From assembly GCA_031272775.1 (NCBI GenBank), contig JAISTB010000037.1, forward strand, positions 30,050 through 94,049: DNA of 64,000 nt. The letters run 5' to 3'. Numbering within the stretch: position 1 is the stretch's first letter; every line of letters begins with the position of its first letter. A model generated the notes under the pieces. The model was not told the DNA's origin, made no database searches, and saw only the letters and a program-made list of their open reading frames with translations. The position numbers and the translations under genes are program-made. This document shows positions 1 to 9,982 of this stretch, piece after piece. Source of the DNA: Fusobacteriaceae bacterium. GTDB taxonomy: Bacteria; Fusobacteriota; Fusobacteriia; Fusobacteriales; Fusobacteriaceae.

Positions 1-438
1 GGCTTCCGGCGTCACGCCGCCGTGGCGCTCAAGAATGTGCTTTTCGAGAGAACCGCCGTTGACGCCGATCCGGATTGGAATCCCCGCGTCTTTGGCCGCC
101 CGGGCCACTTCCCGGACTTTTTCGTCGGCGCCTATGTTGCCGGGGTTTATCCGCAATTTGTGAATACCGTTTTTGATGGCCGCCAGGGCGAGCCTGTGAT
201 CGAAATGGATGTCCGCCACAAGGGGCAGGGGACTTTCCGCCGCGAGGATCTTCACGGTCTCCGCCGCCTCCGGCGTATTGACCGTCACCCGGACCAGTTC
301 ACAACCGGCTGCGGCCAGGGCTCTGATCTGCGTCAACGTCGCCGCCGCGTCGGCCGTATCGGTATTCGTCATGGATTGGATTACCACGGGGCGTCCGCCC
401 CCCAGGGCAATCTCCCGGATATGCACAATCCGCGTCAT
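1..438 (-). CDS. ispG: IspG (GcpE), 4-hydroxy-3-methylbut-2-enyl diphosphate synthase, N-terminal part
   Basis: This is the N-terminal 146 residues of the MEP-pathway iron-sulfur enzyme that makes HMBPP for isoprenoid synthesis; the gene runs off the left edge, so its C-terminal 4Fe-4S domain is not visible. The translated minus strand shows family blocks in order: a start MTRIVHIREIALGGG, then VIQSMTNTDTADAAAT, LVRVTVNTPEAAE, LVADIHFDHRLALAAI and KLRINPGNIG. These match the TIM-barrel part of IspG. The ATG at 438 is preceded by a GGAGGA ribosome binding site. It is the last visible gene of a run with the LysM/M23 gene 64 bp upstream, and with rho and miaB beyond that. Confidence 0.93.
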   Translation of the reverse strand, partial: MTRIVHIREIALGGGRPVVIQSMTNTDTADAAATLTQIRALAAAGCELVRVTVNTPEAAETVKILAAESPLPLVADIHFDHRLALAAIKNGIHKLRINPGNIGADEKVREVARAAKDAGIPIRIGVNGGSLEKHILERHGGVTPEA

Positions 439-502
439 TTTTCCTCCGTCTGTTTGTAAAAATGAGCGCTCCAGCGAACGCCCATTTTCTTACTATGTTC
501 AA

Positions 503-1783
503 TCAGATTTTTTTCAAATACTTCATCGGGTTTCTGACCTGCCCGTCTTTTCTGATCTCAAAGTGCAGGTGAGGTCCCGTCACCCGTCCGGTCTGACCCG
601 TTTTCCCGATCAGCTGCCCTGCTCTGACCTCCGCGCCGACTTTGGTGTTGATGGCGCTCAGATGCGCGTAGCGGGTTTCATAGCCGTCGGGATGCTTAAC
701 GACAATGACCTTGCCGTAACCGCCCATATAGCCCGTATAGGAGACTTTGCCGCTCCGGGAGGCCTTCAGCGGTACGTATTTGGCCACGAGATCCACGCCC
801 GTATGGAGCATGTACCTGCGCAATACCGGATGGAAGCGGTTCCCGAAGGGACTCGCCACGCCCGCGAAGGTTACGGGATAGCGGAAGACGCCCGCCCCCG
901 CCACGGCCTTGTCGATAATGGCGCTTTTCTTCGCCGCGGCCTTTTCCTCGGGGGTTTCAGCCACGGGGGCCTTGCCTGCGGTTTTGGCGATATTGATGTT
1001 CTTGTCGCCCTTGGGGAGCTTCATGTCCCTGACGTCTTTCTTCTTGTCGGCGTCAACTTTGGCTACCGCGTCAAAATCAGGATTCTTGATGAAGATGGAC
1101 TGCCCGATCTTGAGGTTTTTCGCGTTGACGTCGTTGTAGGCCAGGATGTCGTCCACTTTGATCTTGAACTTCTGCGCGATTTTGTACAGGGAATCGCCCT
1201 TGACGATTTTGTACATCATGCCGTTTTCCGGCAAAATATGAATCTTGTCACCGATTTTAAGCGCCTTTTTGCCAAGGACCGGGTTGTTGGCCACGAGGGC
1301 TTCCCGGGTCACGTTGTGCGCCTTGGCTATGCTGTCCAGCGTATCGCCCTTTTTGATCTCATATTCGATCGCCTCGGGGATGACCTTTTTCGCTTCCTCC
1401 GTAAGGGCGACTTCCGTCACCTGGGATTCCGCTCCGGCCGTGTCGGCCGCCACAGCCTCGGGAGCGCCTGTCTCCTGCGCGGTTGTGGTCTCCGCTGTCT
1501 TAAGATCGTTGGAAAGATTATATTTCCGCTCGAATGTGTAGTAAATGTCATCAACCAGTTCCAGTCCGCCGTTATCCACGTCGCTTTTTTCGTAATACTC
1601 TGTAAATTGTGCCAGATCGACGATTTCCGGAGAACCGGAGTGCATCTCCACAAATATACTGATTACCGTAAAGAACAACAGGGTAAAAAAAGTAACCGTA
1701 GCGATTTTGCCAGGTTTGAAATTGGCAACGCCGTATACGATCCGGTTAACTGATGGAGAATTTCTGTGTATGCCCTCAGCCAT
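503..1783 (-). CDS. Membrane-anchored LysM / M23 peptidase-family protein
   Basis: A 426-residue envelope protein, probably acting on or regulating hydrolysis of peptidoglycan. A single membrane segment lies at about residues 28-45, followed by a low-complexity linker, two LysM domains (about 139-185 and 190-234), and a C-terminal M23 domain from about 300. The M23 metal ligands are present: H327 and D331 in HTGVD and the HLH pair ending at H407, with the upstream GNRFHP block. It could therefore be an active endopeptidase rather than a degenerate NlpD/EnvC-like activator. The start overlaps the end of rho by 8 nt, indicating translational coupling in the miaB-rho operon. Confidence 0.9.
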   Translation of the reverse strand: MAEGIHRNSPSVNRIVYGVANFKPGKIATVTFFTLLFFTVISIFVEMHSGSPEIVDLAQFTEYYEKSDVDNGGLELVDDIYYTFERKYNLSNDLKTAETTTAQETGAPEAVAADTAGAESQVTEVALTEEAKKVIPEAIEYEIKKGDTLDSIAKAHNVTREALVANNPVLGKKALKIGDKIHILPENGMMYKIVKGDSLYKIAQKFKIKVDDILAYNDVNAKNLKIGQSIFIKNPDFDAVAKVDADKKKDVRDMKLPKGDKNINIAKTAGKAPVAETPEEKAAAKKSAIIDKAVAGAGVFRYPVTFAGVASPFGNRFHPVLRRYMLHTGVDLVAKYVPLKASRSGKVSYTGYMGGYGKVIVVKHPDGYETRYAHLSAINTKVGAEVRAGQLIGKTGQTGRVTGPHLHFEIRKDGQVRNPMKYLKKI

Positions 1784-3023
1784 CTTTTCGATCCCCTCTC
1801 TCGTAATATTTTAACAGCTCTTTGTTGCTCTCTGTCATCTGTATCGCATCAATCAGCTTCCTCGCTGCTGTTGCCCTGTCAAATTGCGCCAGGTAGCGCC
1901 TGATACTCCAAATGCTCTCCAATTCCTCCTTACCGATCAGGAGTTCCTCTTTCCGGGTCCCCGACCGCTGGATGTCAATGGCGGGAAATACCCGCAGCTC
2001 CGCTAAATTCCTGTCCAGCTGAATGTCACAATTGCCGGTGGATTTGAATTCCTCGTAAATGATGTCGTCCATCTTGCTGCCCGTATCGATGAGGACGCTG
2101 GCGACGACGGTCAGCGAACCGCCGCCCTTGATGTTTCGGGCAGTCCCGAAGAAGTTCTTCGGATAATAGAGCGCCGTGGGGTCGATTCCCCCCGAGAGGA
2201 GCTTGCCGCTCGACGGCATCACGATGTTGTAGGCCCGGGAGAGCCGCGTCAGGGAATCCATGAGGATCACGACGTCCTCTCCGTTTTCGACTTTCCGTTT
2301 GGCCTTTTCCAGAATGCTCTGGGTCACTTTGATGTGGTTTTCCGGGTTATCGTCAAATGTCGAGGCAAATACCTGGGCGCCGTCCACATTTTCCGTTATG
2401 TCCGTCACTTCCTCGGGACGTTCGTCGATGAGGAGGATCCAGACTTCGAGGTCTTTGTTGTTTTTGATCAGGGAATTGGCCATGCTCGTGATCAGCATGG
2501 TCTTTCCGGCCTTGGGCGGGGCGATGATCAGGGCCCGCTGCCCCTTGCCGATAGGCGCGATCAGGTCGATAATGCGACCGGAAATGTCTTTTTTCCCGGT
2601 CTCCAACTGATACATCTCCGTGGGATACGAAGGCACGAGATCCTCGAAGGGCTTGCGCGCTTCGGCTTCCTCGGGACTTCCGCCGTTGACCATAACGACC
2701 TTTTTCAAGGCGTAATTTTTTTCGTTTTCGCTGGGTTCCCGGACCTCGCCGACAATGATGTCTTCAGTCCGGAGCTTGAAGCGCCGGATTTGCGTCACGG
2801 AAACGTAGATATCCTTTTCCACTGAAGTGGCCCGCAAAAATCCGTAGCCTTCGGGCAGAACGTCCAGCGTCCCCCAGGCGATATCCTCGCCGGGTTTCCC
2901 CTCGGTGTATTCCTCCAAAAGCTGGATCAGTTCCGGTTTTTTGACGCCGCTTTTGAGAGAAAGCCCCACGCCTTTTGCGATTTCCGTCAGTTCCTTGTAT
3001 AAGAACTTGTCGTATTTGCTCAT
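1776..3023 (-). CDS. rho: Transcription termination factor Rho
   Basis: A 415-residue hexameric RNA-DNA helicase that ends transcription. An N-terminal Rho-N helical region is followed by a cold-shock-like RNA-binding domain ([15 protein letters not shown] and [14 protein letters not shown]). The ATPase core has the P-loop APPKAGKT, the Walker B block [13 protein letters not shown] and the [11 protein letters not shown] motif. The ATG at 3023 is chosen because it follows a GGAG site by six bases and begins [12 protein letters not shown]; an in-frame ATG at 3074 would overlap miaB and add 17 residues with no family support. It lies 19 bp after miaB and overlaps the next gene. Confidence 0.95.
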   Translation of the reverse strand: MSKYDKFLYKELTEIAKGVGLSLKSGVKKPELIQLLEEYTEGKPGEDIAWGTLDVLPEGYGFLRATSVEKDIYVSVTQIRRFKLRTEDIIVGEVREPSENEKNYALKKVVMVNGGSPEEAEARKPFEDLVPSYPTEMYQLETGKKDISGRIIDLIAPIGKGQRALIIAPPKAGKTMLITSMANSLIKNNKDLEVWILLIDERPEEVTDITENVDGAQVFASTFDDNPENHIKVTQSILEKAKRKVENGEDVVILMDSLTRLSRAYNIVMPSSGKLLSGGIDPTALYYPKNFFGTARNIKGGGSLTVVASVLIDTGSKMDDIIYEEFKSTGNCDIQLDRNLAELRVFPAIDIQRSGTRKEELLIGKEELESIWSIRRYLAQFDRATAARKLIDAIQMTESNKELLKYYERGDRKDG

Positions 3024-3042
3024 GTTTTCTCCGTTGGGAGCG

Positions 3043-4425
3043 TCATTTGTTCTCTTTACAGTTTTTGAGGACATCCATATTTGAATTAGACGCAGTATTG
3101 TTCAATAAAGTTGAAAAATTGATCAAATTTCCATATAGCGTCCATGTGCGGCAGGTGTGCACGCGGACGTCGGCAAAGTTTCCCTTGAGGGCGCCGTCGC
3201 CCTCAAAGAGGACGATTTTGTTTGTGGAGGAGCGTCCGCTCAGGATTCGCGGGTTCTTTTTGCTCGGTCCCTCCACGAGGACCCGGAGGACCTTGTCGTA
3301 ATAGGTCTCGTTGATTTCCCGGGAAATCCTGTCCTGGACGGCCATGAGCCGGTTCAGCCTGTCTTTTTTGACCGCTTCCGGGATTTGCCCGGGCAATTCC
3401 GCCGCGACGGTCCCCGTCCGGGGCGAATACAGAAAGGTAAAGGCGTTGTCGAAGCGCACGGTTTCCACGACGTCCAGCGTATGGCGGAAGTCCGCCTCGC
3501 TTTCGCCGGGAAAGCCCACAATGATATCGGTCGTCAGGGCCATGTCGGGGATCCGCTCCCGGATCCGGGCCGCCAGGGCCAGATAATCTTCTTTGGTATA
3601 GCCGCGGTTCATGCGTTTGAGGATTTCCGTTGCTCCCGACTGCATGGGCAGATGGACGGAACGGGCGATTTTTTCATTTGCGCCCATGACCTCGATGAGC
3701 GCCTTTGTAAAATCCCGCGGATGGGGGGATACAAAGCGGATCCGGAATTCGCCGGGAATCGCGCAGATATCGCTCAGCAGGCCCGCGAACCCGTCGCTTT
3801 CGCCCAAATCCCCGCCCCAGGAATTGACGTTCTGACCCAGGAGCAGGATCTCCCGATGTCCTTTTTCGAGACAGGCCCGGACTTCCCGCAGGATATGCTC
3901 CCTGGGGACGGAACGCTCCCGGCCCCGCACATAGGGCACAATGCAATAAGTGCAGAAATTGTCGCAACCGTAGCTGATGACTACCGATGCGCTTTTGTCT
4001 TCGCCGAAATCCGCCGGAAGCTCCTCCGGCAATTTGTTCGCGTCGCCTGTGGCCACAAGGGGATTTTTCCCGTCGGCCGCCAGTTCCCGCAACATTTGTG
4101 GAATCAAGCCGATATTCTGATTTCCCAGAACAAGGTCCACATAGGGGAAGCGCTCGATAAGCGCCCGTCCCTGCTCCTGGGCAAAACAGCCTGTTACGCC
4201 AATAATCGTACCCCTTTGTTTTTTTATGGCGCTCAATTCGCCGATTTTCCCGAAAATTTGTGTGGCGGCCCCTTCCCGCACCGTGCAGGTGTTGAGGAGC
4301 ACAAGGTCCGCCTTTTGGATACGGTCCGTCATCCCGTATCCCATGGTTTCGAGAATTTTTTTGATTTTCGCGCTTTCGTTCACGTTCATCTGGCAGCCGT
4401 ATGTCAAAATTGCCGCATACTTCAT
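3043..4425 (-). CDS. miaB: MiaB, tRNA-2-methylthio-N6-dimethylallyladenosine synthase
   Basis: A radical-SAM methylthiotransferase acting on position 37 of tRNAs that read UNN codons. The N-terminal UPF0004 domain holds its three cluster cysteines in YGCQMN, NTCTVRE and GCFAQEQG. The radical-SAM CxxxCxxC motif is CDNFCTYC, followed by [10 protein letters not shown]-terminal TRAM domain is present. The 460 residues include an unusual tail of about 25 residues, rich in Asn and Lys, after the TRAM domain. It is the first gene of the miaB-rho-M23-ispG run, with a good promoter just upstream and a GGGGG ribosome binding site. Confidence 0.93.
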   Translation of the reverse strand: MKYAAILTYGCQMNVNESAKIKKILETMGYGMTDRIQKADLVLLNTCTVREGAATQIFGKIGELSAIKKQRGTIIGVTGCFAQEQGRALIERFPYVDLVLGNQNIGLIPQMLRELAADGKNPLVATGDANKLPEELPADFGEDKSASVVISYGCDNFCTYCIVPYVRGRERSVPREHILREVRACLEKGHREILLLGQNVNSWGGDLGESDGFAGLLSDICAIPGEFRIRFVSPHPRDFTKALIEVMGANEKIARSVHLPMQSGATEILKRMNRGYTKEDYLALAARIRERIPDMALTTDIIVGFPGESEADFRHTLDVVETVRFDNAFTFLYSPRTGTVAAELPGQIPEAVKKDRLNRLMAVQDRISREINETYYDKVLRVLVEGPSKKNPRILSGRSSTNKIVLFEGDGALKGNFADVRVHTCRTWTLYGNLINFSTLLNNTASNSNMDVLKNCKENK

Positions 4426-4472
4426 TTTTTGCCCCCATATTCCGTTGCGCGTTTACAAAAAACATTTTTCAT

Positions 4473-4501
4473 ATTATATCATCATTTCCTTATTTGCGCA
4501 A
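4473..4501 (-). promoter_or_regulatory. Sigma70-type promoter of the miaB-rho operon
   Basis: On the minus strand TTGCGC (4496-4501) and a perfect TATAAT (4473-4478) are separated by exactly 17 nt, about 50 bp before the miaB ATG. It lies in the 137-bp gap after the U32 gene, which shows no strong terminator of its own. Confidence 0.75.
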
Positions 4502-4562
4502 GTATTTTTTTCTATTTTGCTCGGTTTTTGCGCGACGTTAGCGCCAAAAAACGGTTTTTCCG

Positions 4563-5783
4563 CTATTTCAGTTTTCTGCGTAACATGTCCCATTCTTCCA
4601 GAACGACTTCACACGCGATCTTGACGAAGGAATTGGGGTTGGCCGCTTCGGTGACCGTATCGCCATCCGCCGCGACGAGAGTCATGGCGGGAAGCGTAAA
4701 CGTCCGGTTTTCGCCCCGGGGGCTTACGACCTCCAGTTCCTGTCCGCTCACGACGCGGTTTCGGATCGCCAGCAAATAACGGCCGTCAGGCAGTTTTTTT
4801 TCGACTTTCGCCACAAAGAGCTTCGTCTGAAAATACGACTGGGTCTCCTCGTCGTTCTGCCCTTCCTTGCCTGGTCGGCCGAAATAAAAGCCCGGGCTGA
4901 ACAGCCTGTTGGACGTGGCGGCCAGTTCTTCGAGCCAGCGGGGATCCGGCGCGAATTTTCCGGCTTTCCAGCGGTCTATGGCCTCCCGGTAGACTTTGAC
5001 ACAATTGCCCACGTAATAAATCCCCTTCATGCGGCCCTCGATTTTCAGGGAGTCGACGCCCGCGTCCAAAATTCGGTCCAGAAACTCCACGGCGCACAGG
5101 TCCTTGGCGCTGAAGATATAACTGCCGCGCTCATCTTCGATGACGGGCATATACTGACCCGGACGCTTTTCCTCGACGACGGCGTAGCGCCAGCGGCAGG
5201 ATTGGGCGCAGTCGCCCCGGTTGGCGTCCCTTCCCGTCAGATGATTGGAGAGGACGCAGCGGCCCGATACGGCCATGCACATGGCCCCGTGAACGAAGAC
5301 TTCCAGCTCCATGTCGGGGACTCGGTCCCGGATTTCTTTAATCTCGTCGAGGGTCATTTCCCGGGCCAGAACGACCCGGGACGCGCCCATGTCCCGCCAG
5401 GCCCTGACGGAACGCCAGTTTGTGTTGCTGGCCTGGGTGCTGACGCTGATCGGGAGCCCGCTTTCCTCCCGGACGACGGCGAAAACTCCGAGGTCCGCCA
5501 CGATCACGCCGTCGGCGCCGACGCTTTCCAAAAAACGAACATAAGCGGGGAGCTGATCCAACTCCCCGTTGTGCGGTATCGTATTCAAGGTGATATAGAC
5601 TTTCTTTCCCCGGGCGTGGGCCCAGGCGATGGCCCCGCTGAGTTCTTCGTCGGAAAAATTGCCGCTGCCCGCCCGGAGATGGCAGAGCCTCCCCCCGAGA
5701 TAGACGGCGTCGGCGCCGTAGTGAAGGGCGGTCTTCAATTTTTCCAGATTTCCGGCCGGCGCCAGCAGTTCCACGGTTTTCAT
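4563..5783 (-). CDS. U32 peptidase-family protein (TrhP/RlhA-like)
   Basis: A 406-residue member of the U32 family. Its characterised bacterial relatives hydroxylate RNA bases (TrhP on tRNA U34, RlhA on 23S rRNA) rather than clearly acting as proteases. The start MKTVELLAPAGNLEKLKTAL is typical, and the U32 signature is visible as EVFVHGAMCMAVSGRC, followed by further cysteines in RGDCAQSCRW that would hold an iron-sulfur cluster. The short C-terminal domain favours a TrhP-like over an RlhA-like protein. The ATG follows GGAGG, and the gene sits 17 bp after dnaB, so the two are probably co-transcribed. Confidence 0.85.
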   Translation of the reverse strand: MKTVELLAPAGNLEKLKTALHYGADAVYLGGRLCHLRAGSGNFSDEELSGAIAWAHARGKKVYITLNTIPHNGELDQLPAYVRFLESVGADGVIVADLGVFAVVREESGLPISVSTQASNTNWRSVRAWRDMGASRVVLAREMTLDEIKEIRDRVPDMELEVFVHGAMCMAVSGRCVLSNHLTGRDANRGDCAQSCRWRYAVVEEKRPGQYMPVIEDERGSYIFSAKDLCAVEFLDRILDAGVDSLKIEGRMKGIYYVGNCVKVYREAIDRWKAGKFAPDPRWLEELAATSNRLFSPGFYFGRPGKEGQNDEETQSYFQTKLFVAKVEKKLPDGRYLLAIRNRVVSGQELEVVSPRGENRTFTLPAMTLVAADGDTVTEAANPNSFVKIACEVVLEEWDMLRRKLK

Positions 5784-5800
5784 AAATCCTCCGTTTCCGT

Positions 5801-7144
5801 TTATTCCATGTGGGGGGTATAATTGTCAAAGCGGGTAAATTCACGGAAGAAGCGCAGTTTTACCTTGTCGGTGGGGCCGTTTCTGTGCTTGGCGATGATC
5901 ACGTCCACGAGGCCCTTTTCCTCGCTGTCCTCGTTGTAATAGTCGTCCCGGTAGAGGAACATGACGATGTCGGCGTCCTGCTCAATGGAACCGGATTCCC
6001 GTAAATCCGACAACAAGGGGATTTTCGGGTTTCGCGCTTCCACGGCCCGGGAGAGTTGGGAAAGGGCTATTATCGGAATATCGAGCTCACGGGCCACGCC
6101 CTTCAGCGCCCGGGAGATTTCGGAAATCTCCTGCTGCCGGTTGAAATCGCCGCGGCCGCCGCTCCTGCCGTGGATCAGCTGCAAGTAGTCGATCACGATG
6201 AGGTCGAGCTTGCCCGTGGATTTCATGCGGCGGGCGATCGTGCGGATCTCCAGTTCGTTGATTACGGGCATGTCGGCGATATAGACGTTTGTCTTGGCCA
6301 GCCGTCCGAGGGAGACGCCCAGCGCGCCGAAATCACTTTCCGAGAGGAAGCCGTTTTTGATCTTTTCGAGTTCGATTTTCGCGTCCACGGCCAAAAGACG
6401 CTGGGTCAGCTGGGACTCGGACATTTCGAGGCTGAACACGAGGACCGAATGCTTTTCCTCCGATTTGGCCGCGTTCAGGGCGATATTGAGGGCAAAGGCC
6501 GTCTTTCCCATGGAAGGTCGGGCCGCGATAATGATGAGGTCGGAATTTTGAAAGCCGCCGGTCAGTTGATCCAGCCCCGCGTAGCCTGAAGATACGCCGG
6601 TCAGGCCCTTTGTCTTGAAGACTTTGTCGATGCGGTCGATCTCCCCCTGCAGGGCCTCGGCCAGAGGAATGATATTTTTGGCCCGCTTGCTTTCGGTGAT
6701 TTTGAAGATGTTGCGTTCGGCCCGGTCAATGATATTTTGTACGTCGTCGTTTTCGTTGATGGCGTCTTCGACGATCTTCGTGCCGATTTCTCCCAAGCGG
6801 CGAAGCCGCGCCTTGTCTTGAACGGTCTGGGCGTAAGAGAGAATATTGGCCGCCGTGGGGACGCTGTCGAGGATTTCCGACAGGATTTCCTCTCCGGCGC
6901 TGTCTTTGAAATTTCCGCTTTTTCGAAGCATTTCGGCCACAAGGGCCACGTCGATCTTCTCGTTTTTCTCAAACAGTTGCAACATGGCGTCGTAGATGCT
7001 CTTGTGGGCCCGGGTCGTAAAATCCTCGGTTTCCACGATTTCCATGACGTCGTCGATGCGCTGGGGCGCGAGAAAAAGCGCGCAAAGTAAAGCCCGCTCC
7101 ACTTCCACGCTCGAAGGCAGTTTTTTCAGGTTATCGTTTTCCAT
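5801..7144 (-). CDS. dnaB: Replicative DNA helicase DnaB
   Basis: A 447-residue hexameric helicase of the replication fork. The N-terminal DnaB domain (SSVEVERALLCALFLAPQ) is followed by a RecA-like domain with P-loop ARPSMGKTA, Walker B region DLIVIDYLQLIHG and a C-terminal DLRESGSIEQDAD arginine-finger region. Length and order are normal and no intein is seen. It follows rplI by 13 bp, the widespread rplI-dnaB arrangement, and has a GGAG site before the ATG. Confidence 0.96.
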   Translation of the reverse strand: MENDNLKKLPSSVEVERALLCALFLAPQRIDDVMEIVETEDFTTRAHKSIYDAMLQLFEKNEKIDVALVAEMLRKSGNFKDSAGEEILSEILDSVPTAANILSYAQTVQDKARLRRLGEIGTKIVEDAINENDDVQNIIDRAERNIFKITESKRAKNIIPLAEALQGEIDRIDKVFKTKGLTGVSSGYAGLDQLTGGFQNSDLIIIAARPSMGKTAFALNIALNAAKSEEKHSVLVFSLEMSESQLTQRLLAVDAKIELEKIKNGFLSESDFGALGVSLGRLAKTNVYIADMPVINELEIRTIARRMKSTGKLDLIVIDYLQLIHGRSGGRGDFNRQQEISEISRALKGVARELDIPIIALSQLSRAVEARNPKIPLLSDLRESGSIEQDADIVMFLYRDDYYNEDSEEKGLVDVIIAKHRNGPTDKVKLRFFREFTRFDNYTPHME

Positions 7145-7157
7145 AGTATTCTCCGCT

Positions 7158-7613
7158 TCAGAGGGATTCTTCCACGAGCAGCTTGACTTCCGCCTTGACG
7201 TCCGTAAAGAGCTTTACGGCCACCGTATGCTCGCCGAGGGATTTGACGGCGCTGTCGCCGATTTTTTTCTTGTCCACAAGAACGCCGAAGGTCTCCTCAA
7301 TGGCCTGGGCGATTTCCTTTCCGGTCACGGAACCGAAAAGCTTTCCGTTTTCGCCGGTTTTTACGGCGAGTCGCACGGCCTTGGACTCAAGCAGCGTCTT
7401 CAGCTGCCGGGCTTTTTCCTTTTCGGCCTCGTTTTTTTGGTCTTCTTTTTTCTTCAGATTTTCGATCTTTTTGAGCTCGTCGGCCGTGGCGAGAATCCCC
7501 TTTTTATTCTTGATCAGAAAATTGTGGGCGTAACCGTCGGAAACAAGGACAATATCGCCCTTTCTACCCTGACCGGCCACGTCTTCCAGCAAAATTACCT
7601 TGAGTTTTGCCAT
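7158..7613 (-). CDS. rplI: Ribosomal protein bL9
   Basis: A 151-residue large-subunit protein. The start MAKLKVILLEDVAGQGRKGD and the NFLIKNKKG block are diagnostic of the N-terminal L9 domain; a charged connecting helix and the C-terminal domain follow. The ATG at 7613 has an AAGGGG site upstream; an ATG 22 codons earlier lacks L9 similarity and overlaps the neighbouring gene's end. It lies between the YybS-like gene and dnaB. Confidence 0.95.
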   Translation of the reverse strand: MAKLKVILLEDVAGQGRKGDIVLVSDGYAHNFLIKNKKGILATADELKKIENLKKKEDQKNEAEKEKARQLKTLLESKAVRLAVKTGENGKLFGSVTGKEIAQAIEETFGVLVDKKKIGDSAVKSLGEHTVAVKLFTDVKAEVKLLVEESL

Positions 7614-7641
7614 AGGTATCAACCCCTTTGCGAATGAGATT

Positions 7642-8451
7642 TTATGATTTCTTCCGGAAATGCAGGACCCTCCGGTCAAAGGCGGCGACGCCCCCCACGA
7701 TAAAGGAAAAGACCGGAATCGCGATCGTCACATAACACGAAAGGAAATGAAAGAGATAACGGTAGCGAAAATTGGGAAAATTGTAGCAAAGCGCCTCATA
7801 GATGCTCTTCATGCCGTAGAAGGCGAAGATCACCAGCCCCATTTCCTTGATATTGATGATGTAATAATTGCCGGGCAGCCAGAAGCGGTCCAGGAAAAAA
7901 GGCGCGATATAGAGGATCAGCCACCAGTAGGAAATGTCCCAGTCCAAATAAGAGGCGTGTTCCATAAACAGATAGCTCAAAAACGTGCAAAACATGGCCG
8001 AGAGAAACATGGCCGAAATCAGGCTCTTTGTCCCTTCCCCGATGAGGATCGCGAATTTTTCAGGATCTACTTTCAAGAGGGCGCTGATGGTCTTGAGCAG
8101 TTCCTCATTGCCCGTCACATAGCGGACCGCGAAGCTTGACCCCAGGACAAGCCCGATACTCGCGGCCAGGGAAACGACGACGATCTTGTCGAAGGTCTTC
8201 CAGTTCCGATCCCGGAGCTTCGCGTAGAGAAACTCCACGACGCAGAAAAGCCCGATGTAAAAAAACAACAGTTGCGGCATAAATACGCCGATGACAATGA
8301 CGGGCGCCGCGTTGATCACGACCTTTTCCCGAAGGCTCAATCCCCAGACTTTCCGGAATTTGTACACCGGAATCAGGAAAGAGAGAAAAGGGAAGAGGAG
8401 CGACAGCCCAAACAACAAAAGGATAATGACAATCCCGCTTAGTATACTCAT
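7642..8451 (-). CDS. Polytopic membrane protein, YybS/DUF2232-like
   Basis: A 269-residue protein with about seven or eight hydrophobic segments, starting with two at residues 3-30, and no recognisable catalytic motif. The context matches the YybS (DUF2232) family, which in Firmicutes and related bacteria lies directly before rplI and dnaB; the assignment rests on topology and neighbourhood more than on motifs. The ATG follows GGAGG, 10 bp after dnaX. Function is unknown. Confidence 0.6.
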   Translation of the reverse strand: MSILSGIVIILLLFGLSLLFPFLSFLIPVYKFRKVWGLSLREKVVINAAPVIVIGVFMPQLLFFYIGLFCVVEFLYAKLRDRNWKTFDKIVVVSLAASIGLVLGSSFAVRYVTGNEELLKTISALLKVDPEKFAILIGEGTKSLISAMFLSAMFCTFLSYLFMEHASYLDWDISYWWLILYIAPFFLDRFWLPGNYYIINIKEMGLVIFAFYGMKSIYEALCYNFPNFRYRYLFHFLSCYVTIAIPVFSFIVGGVAAFDRRVLHFRKKS

Positions 8452-8461
8452 TCAGCCTCCG

Positions 8462-9925
8462 TCACTCGATGAGGATATCCCCATTCTCGAAAAAGTCCGC
8501 CAGTTGGTCGCCCATGTTTTTTTCCGGCTTTTTCTTCCCGGCCGCCTCGGGTTCCGCCACCACATAGTGTAGCAGAATTCCCGGATGGATCCGGTTCCGG
8601 ACGATCTGTAAAAAGGGTTCTCCATAGCTCCTTTGCTCCATGAGGCCCTTGGAATAGGCGTCATCCTTTGAAAAGCTTATGTAGAGCACATTCCGGTCGA
8701 CCCGATAGGGCCGCGCCGAGCGCAGGATCGCGCGGTACGTGGGCTTTTCCTTTTTGGCCGCATTTAAAATATCGTTCCATTTCGTACGGATTTCCTCGAG
8801 GGAAAGGGAAATGTCGGGATCGACGCCGCCCTGTCCGCCGCCCGCGGCGACGACTTTCTCTTCGACCCGCTCGATGATCTTTTCCCGGATCTCCACTTCT
8901 TTGACGCTGTTCATGATCCGGTCCGCGATCACATAGCCCACGAGTCTTTTGTCTTCCTCGTATTTGAATTTGTTCAGCCCGTCATAAACGGCGCCGATAA
9001 TGTGCAGTCCGTCTTCGGCGGGGAGCTCGTTTTTGCTCATGAGATTCTTGCAGTATTTGGCGAAATCCTTGAAAAAGAGCTCAACCTCAAGGGATTCGAG
9101 CCAGTATTCATCAAGTTTCAGCGTGGCGTCCCGGAGGTTTCCCCCGAGGACGATGTCGAGAAAATCTTTCATTTTCTTTGCGGGCGTGACCCCGAGGGTC
9201 TGCTCGCAGCGCTCCACGGTGATCTTTTCGCCGTAGCAGGTGATCATCAGGCGCTCGAGGATGGAAATGGCGTCCCGCATGCCTCCGCCCGCGCTCTCGT
9301 AGATCATGGCGTAGACGTCCTCGTCGAGGTCGATGGCTTCTTCCTTCGCGATATATTCGAGGCGTTGGCGCATTTCCGCAAAGACCACGGTCTTGAAGTC
9401 GTAGCGCTGGCAGCGGGAAATGATGGTCGGGAGGACCTTGTCGGGCTCCGTCGTCGCCAAAATGAAAATCACGTGATCGGGGGGTTCCTCCAGCGTCTTC
9501 AGGAGCGCGTTGAAGGCCTCCTTCGTCAGCATATGGGCCTCGTCGATGATATAGATCTTCTTCCGGCCGCTGGAGGGCTGGTAGTTGATTTTTTCCTTGA
9601 TCTGCCGGATCTCGTCGATCCCCCGGTTGGAGGCGGCGTCGATTTCCACGAGGTCGATGAAATTCCCCTCGTTTATGGCGACGCAGTTGTCGCAGGTATT
9701 ACAGGGTTCGTCGGTAAAGCCCTCATGGGCGAGACAGTTGACGCCCTTGGCGATGAGCCGGGCAATCGTGGTCTTACCGAGGCCGCGGGGACCCGTAAAG
9801 AGATATGCGTGAGAAATTTTGCCGCTTCTGAGCGAGGCCTTCAAGGTGCGTACGATTTCTTTCTGCCCCGCGATCTCCTCAAAATCTTTGGGTCTGTATT
9901 TCCGGTATAACGTAATATGCTGCAT
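8462..9925 (-). CDS. dnaX: DNA polymerase III subunit gamma/tau
   Basis: The clamp-loader ATPase, 487 residues. It begins MQHITLYRKYRPKDFEE, has P-loop TGPRGLGKTT, a zinc module with four cysteines around EPCNTCDNC, the DEAH-type Walker B IYIIDEAHML and sensor ATTEPDKV. The C-terminal tau region is shorter than in E. coli. The ATG at 9925 has GGAG eight bases upstream; ten extra in-frame codons before it lack a site. A TATAAT lies at 9970-9975 on the minus strand but with no convincing -35 hexamer. Confidence 0.95.
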   Translation of the reverse strand: MQHITLYRKYRPKDFEEIAGQKEIVRTLKASLRSGKISHAYLFTGPRGLGKTTIARLIAKGVNCLAHEGFTDEPCNTCDNCVAINEGNFIDLVEIDAASNRGIDEIRQIKEKINYQPSSGRKKIYIIDEAHMLTKEAFNALLKTLEEPPDHVIFILATTEPDKVLPTIISRCQRYDFKTVVFAEMRQRLEYIAKEEAIDLDEDVYAMIYESAGGGMRDAISILERLMITCYGEKITVERCEQTLGVTPAKKMKDFLDIVLGGNLRDATLKLDEYWLESLEVELFFKDFAKYCKNLMSKNELPAEDGLHIIGAVYDGLNKFKYEEDKRLVGYVIADRIMNSVKEVEIREKIIERVEEKVVAAGGGQGGVDPDISLSLEEIRTKWNDILNAAKKEKPTYRAILRSARPYRVDRNVLYISFSKDDAYSKGLMEQRSYGEPFLQIVRNRIHPGILLHYVVAEPEAAGKKKPEKNMGDQLADFFENGDILIE

Positions 9926-9982
9926 GATATCCACTCCGTTTCGGGACGAAAGCAATTTTGTAAAACTTCATTATATATTCTA

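Noticed and set aside
209..1753. Long plus-strand frames across the minus-strand housekeeping genes
   Set aside because: These are antisense shadows of GC-rich genes, without ribosome binding sites or family similarity; the same holds for similar frames across dnaX, rpoB, rpoC and PBP1a.
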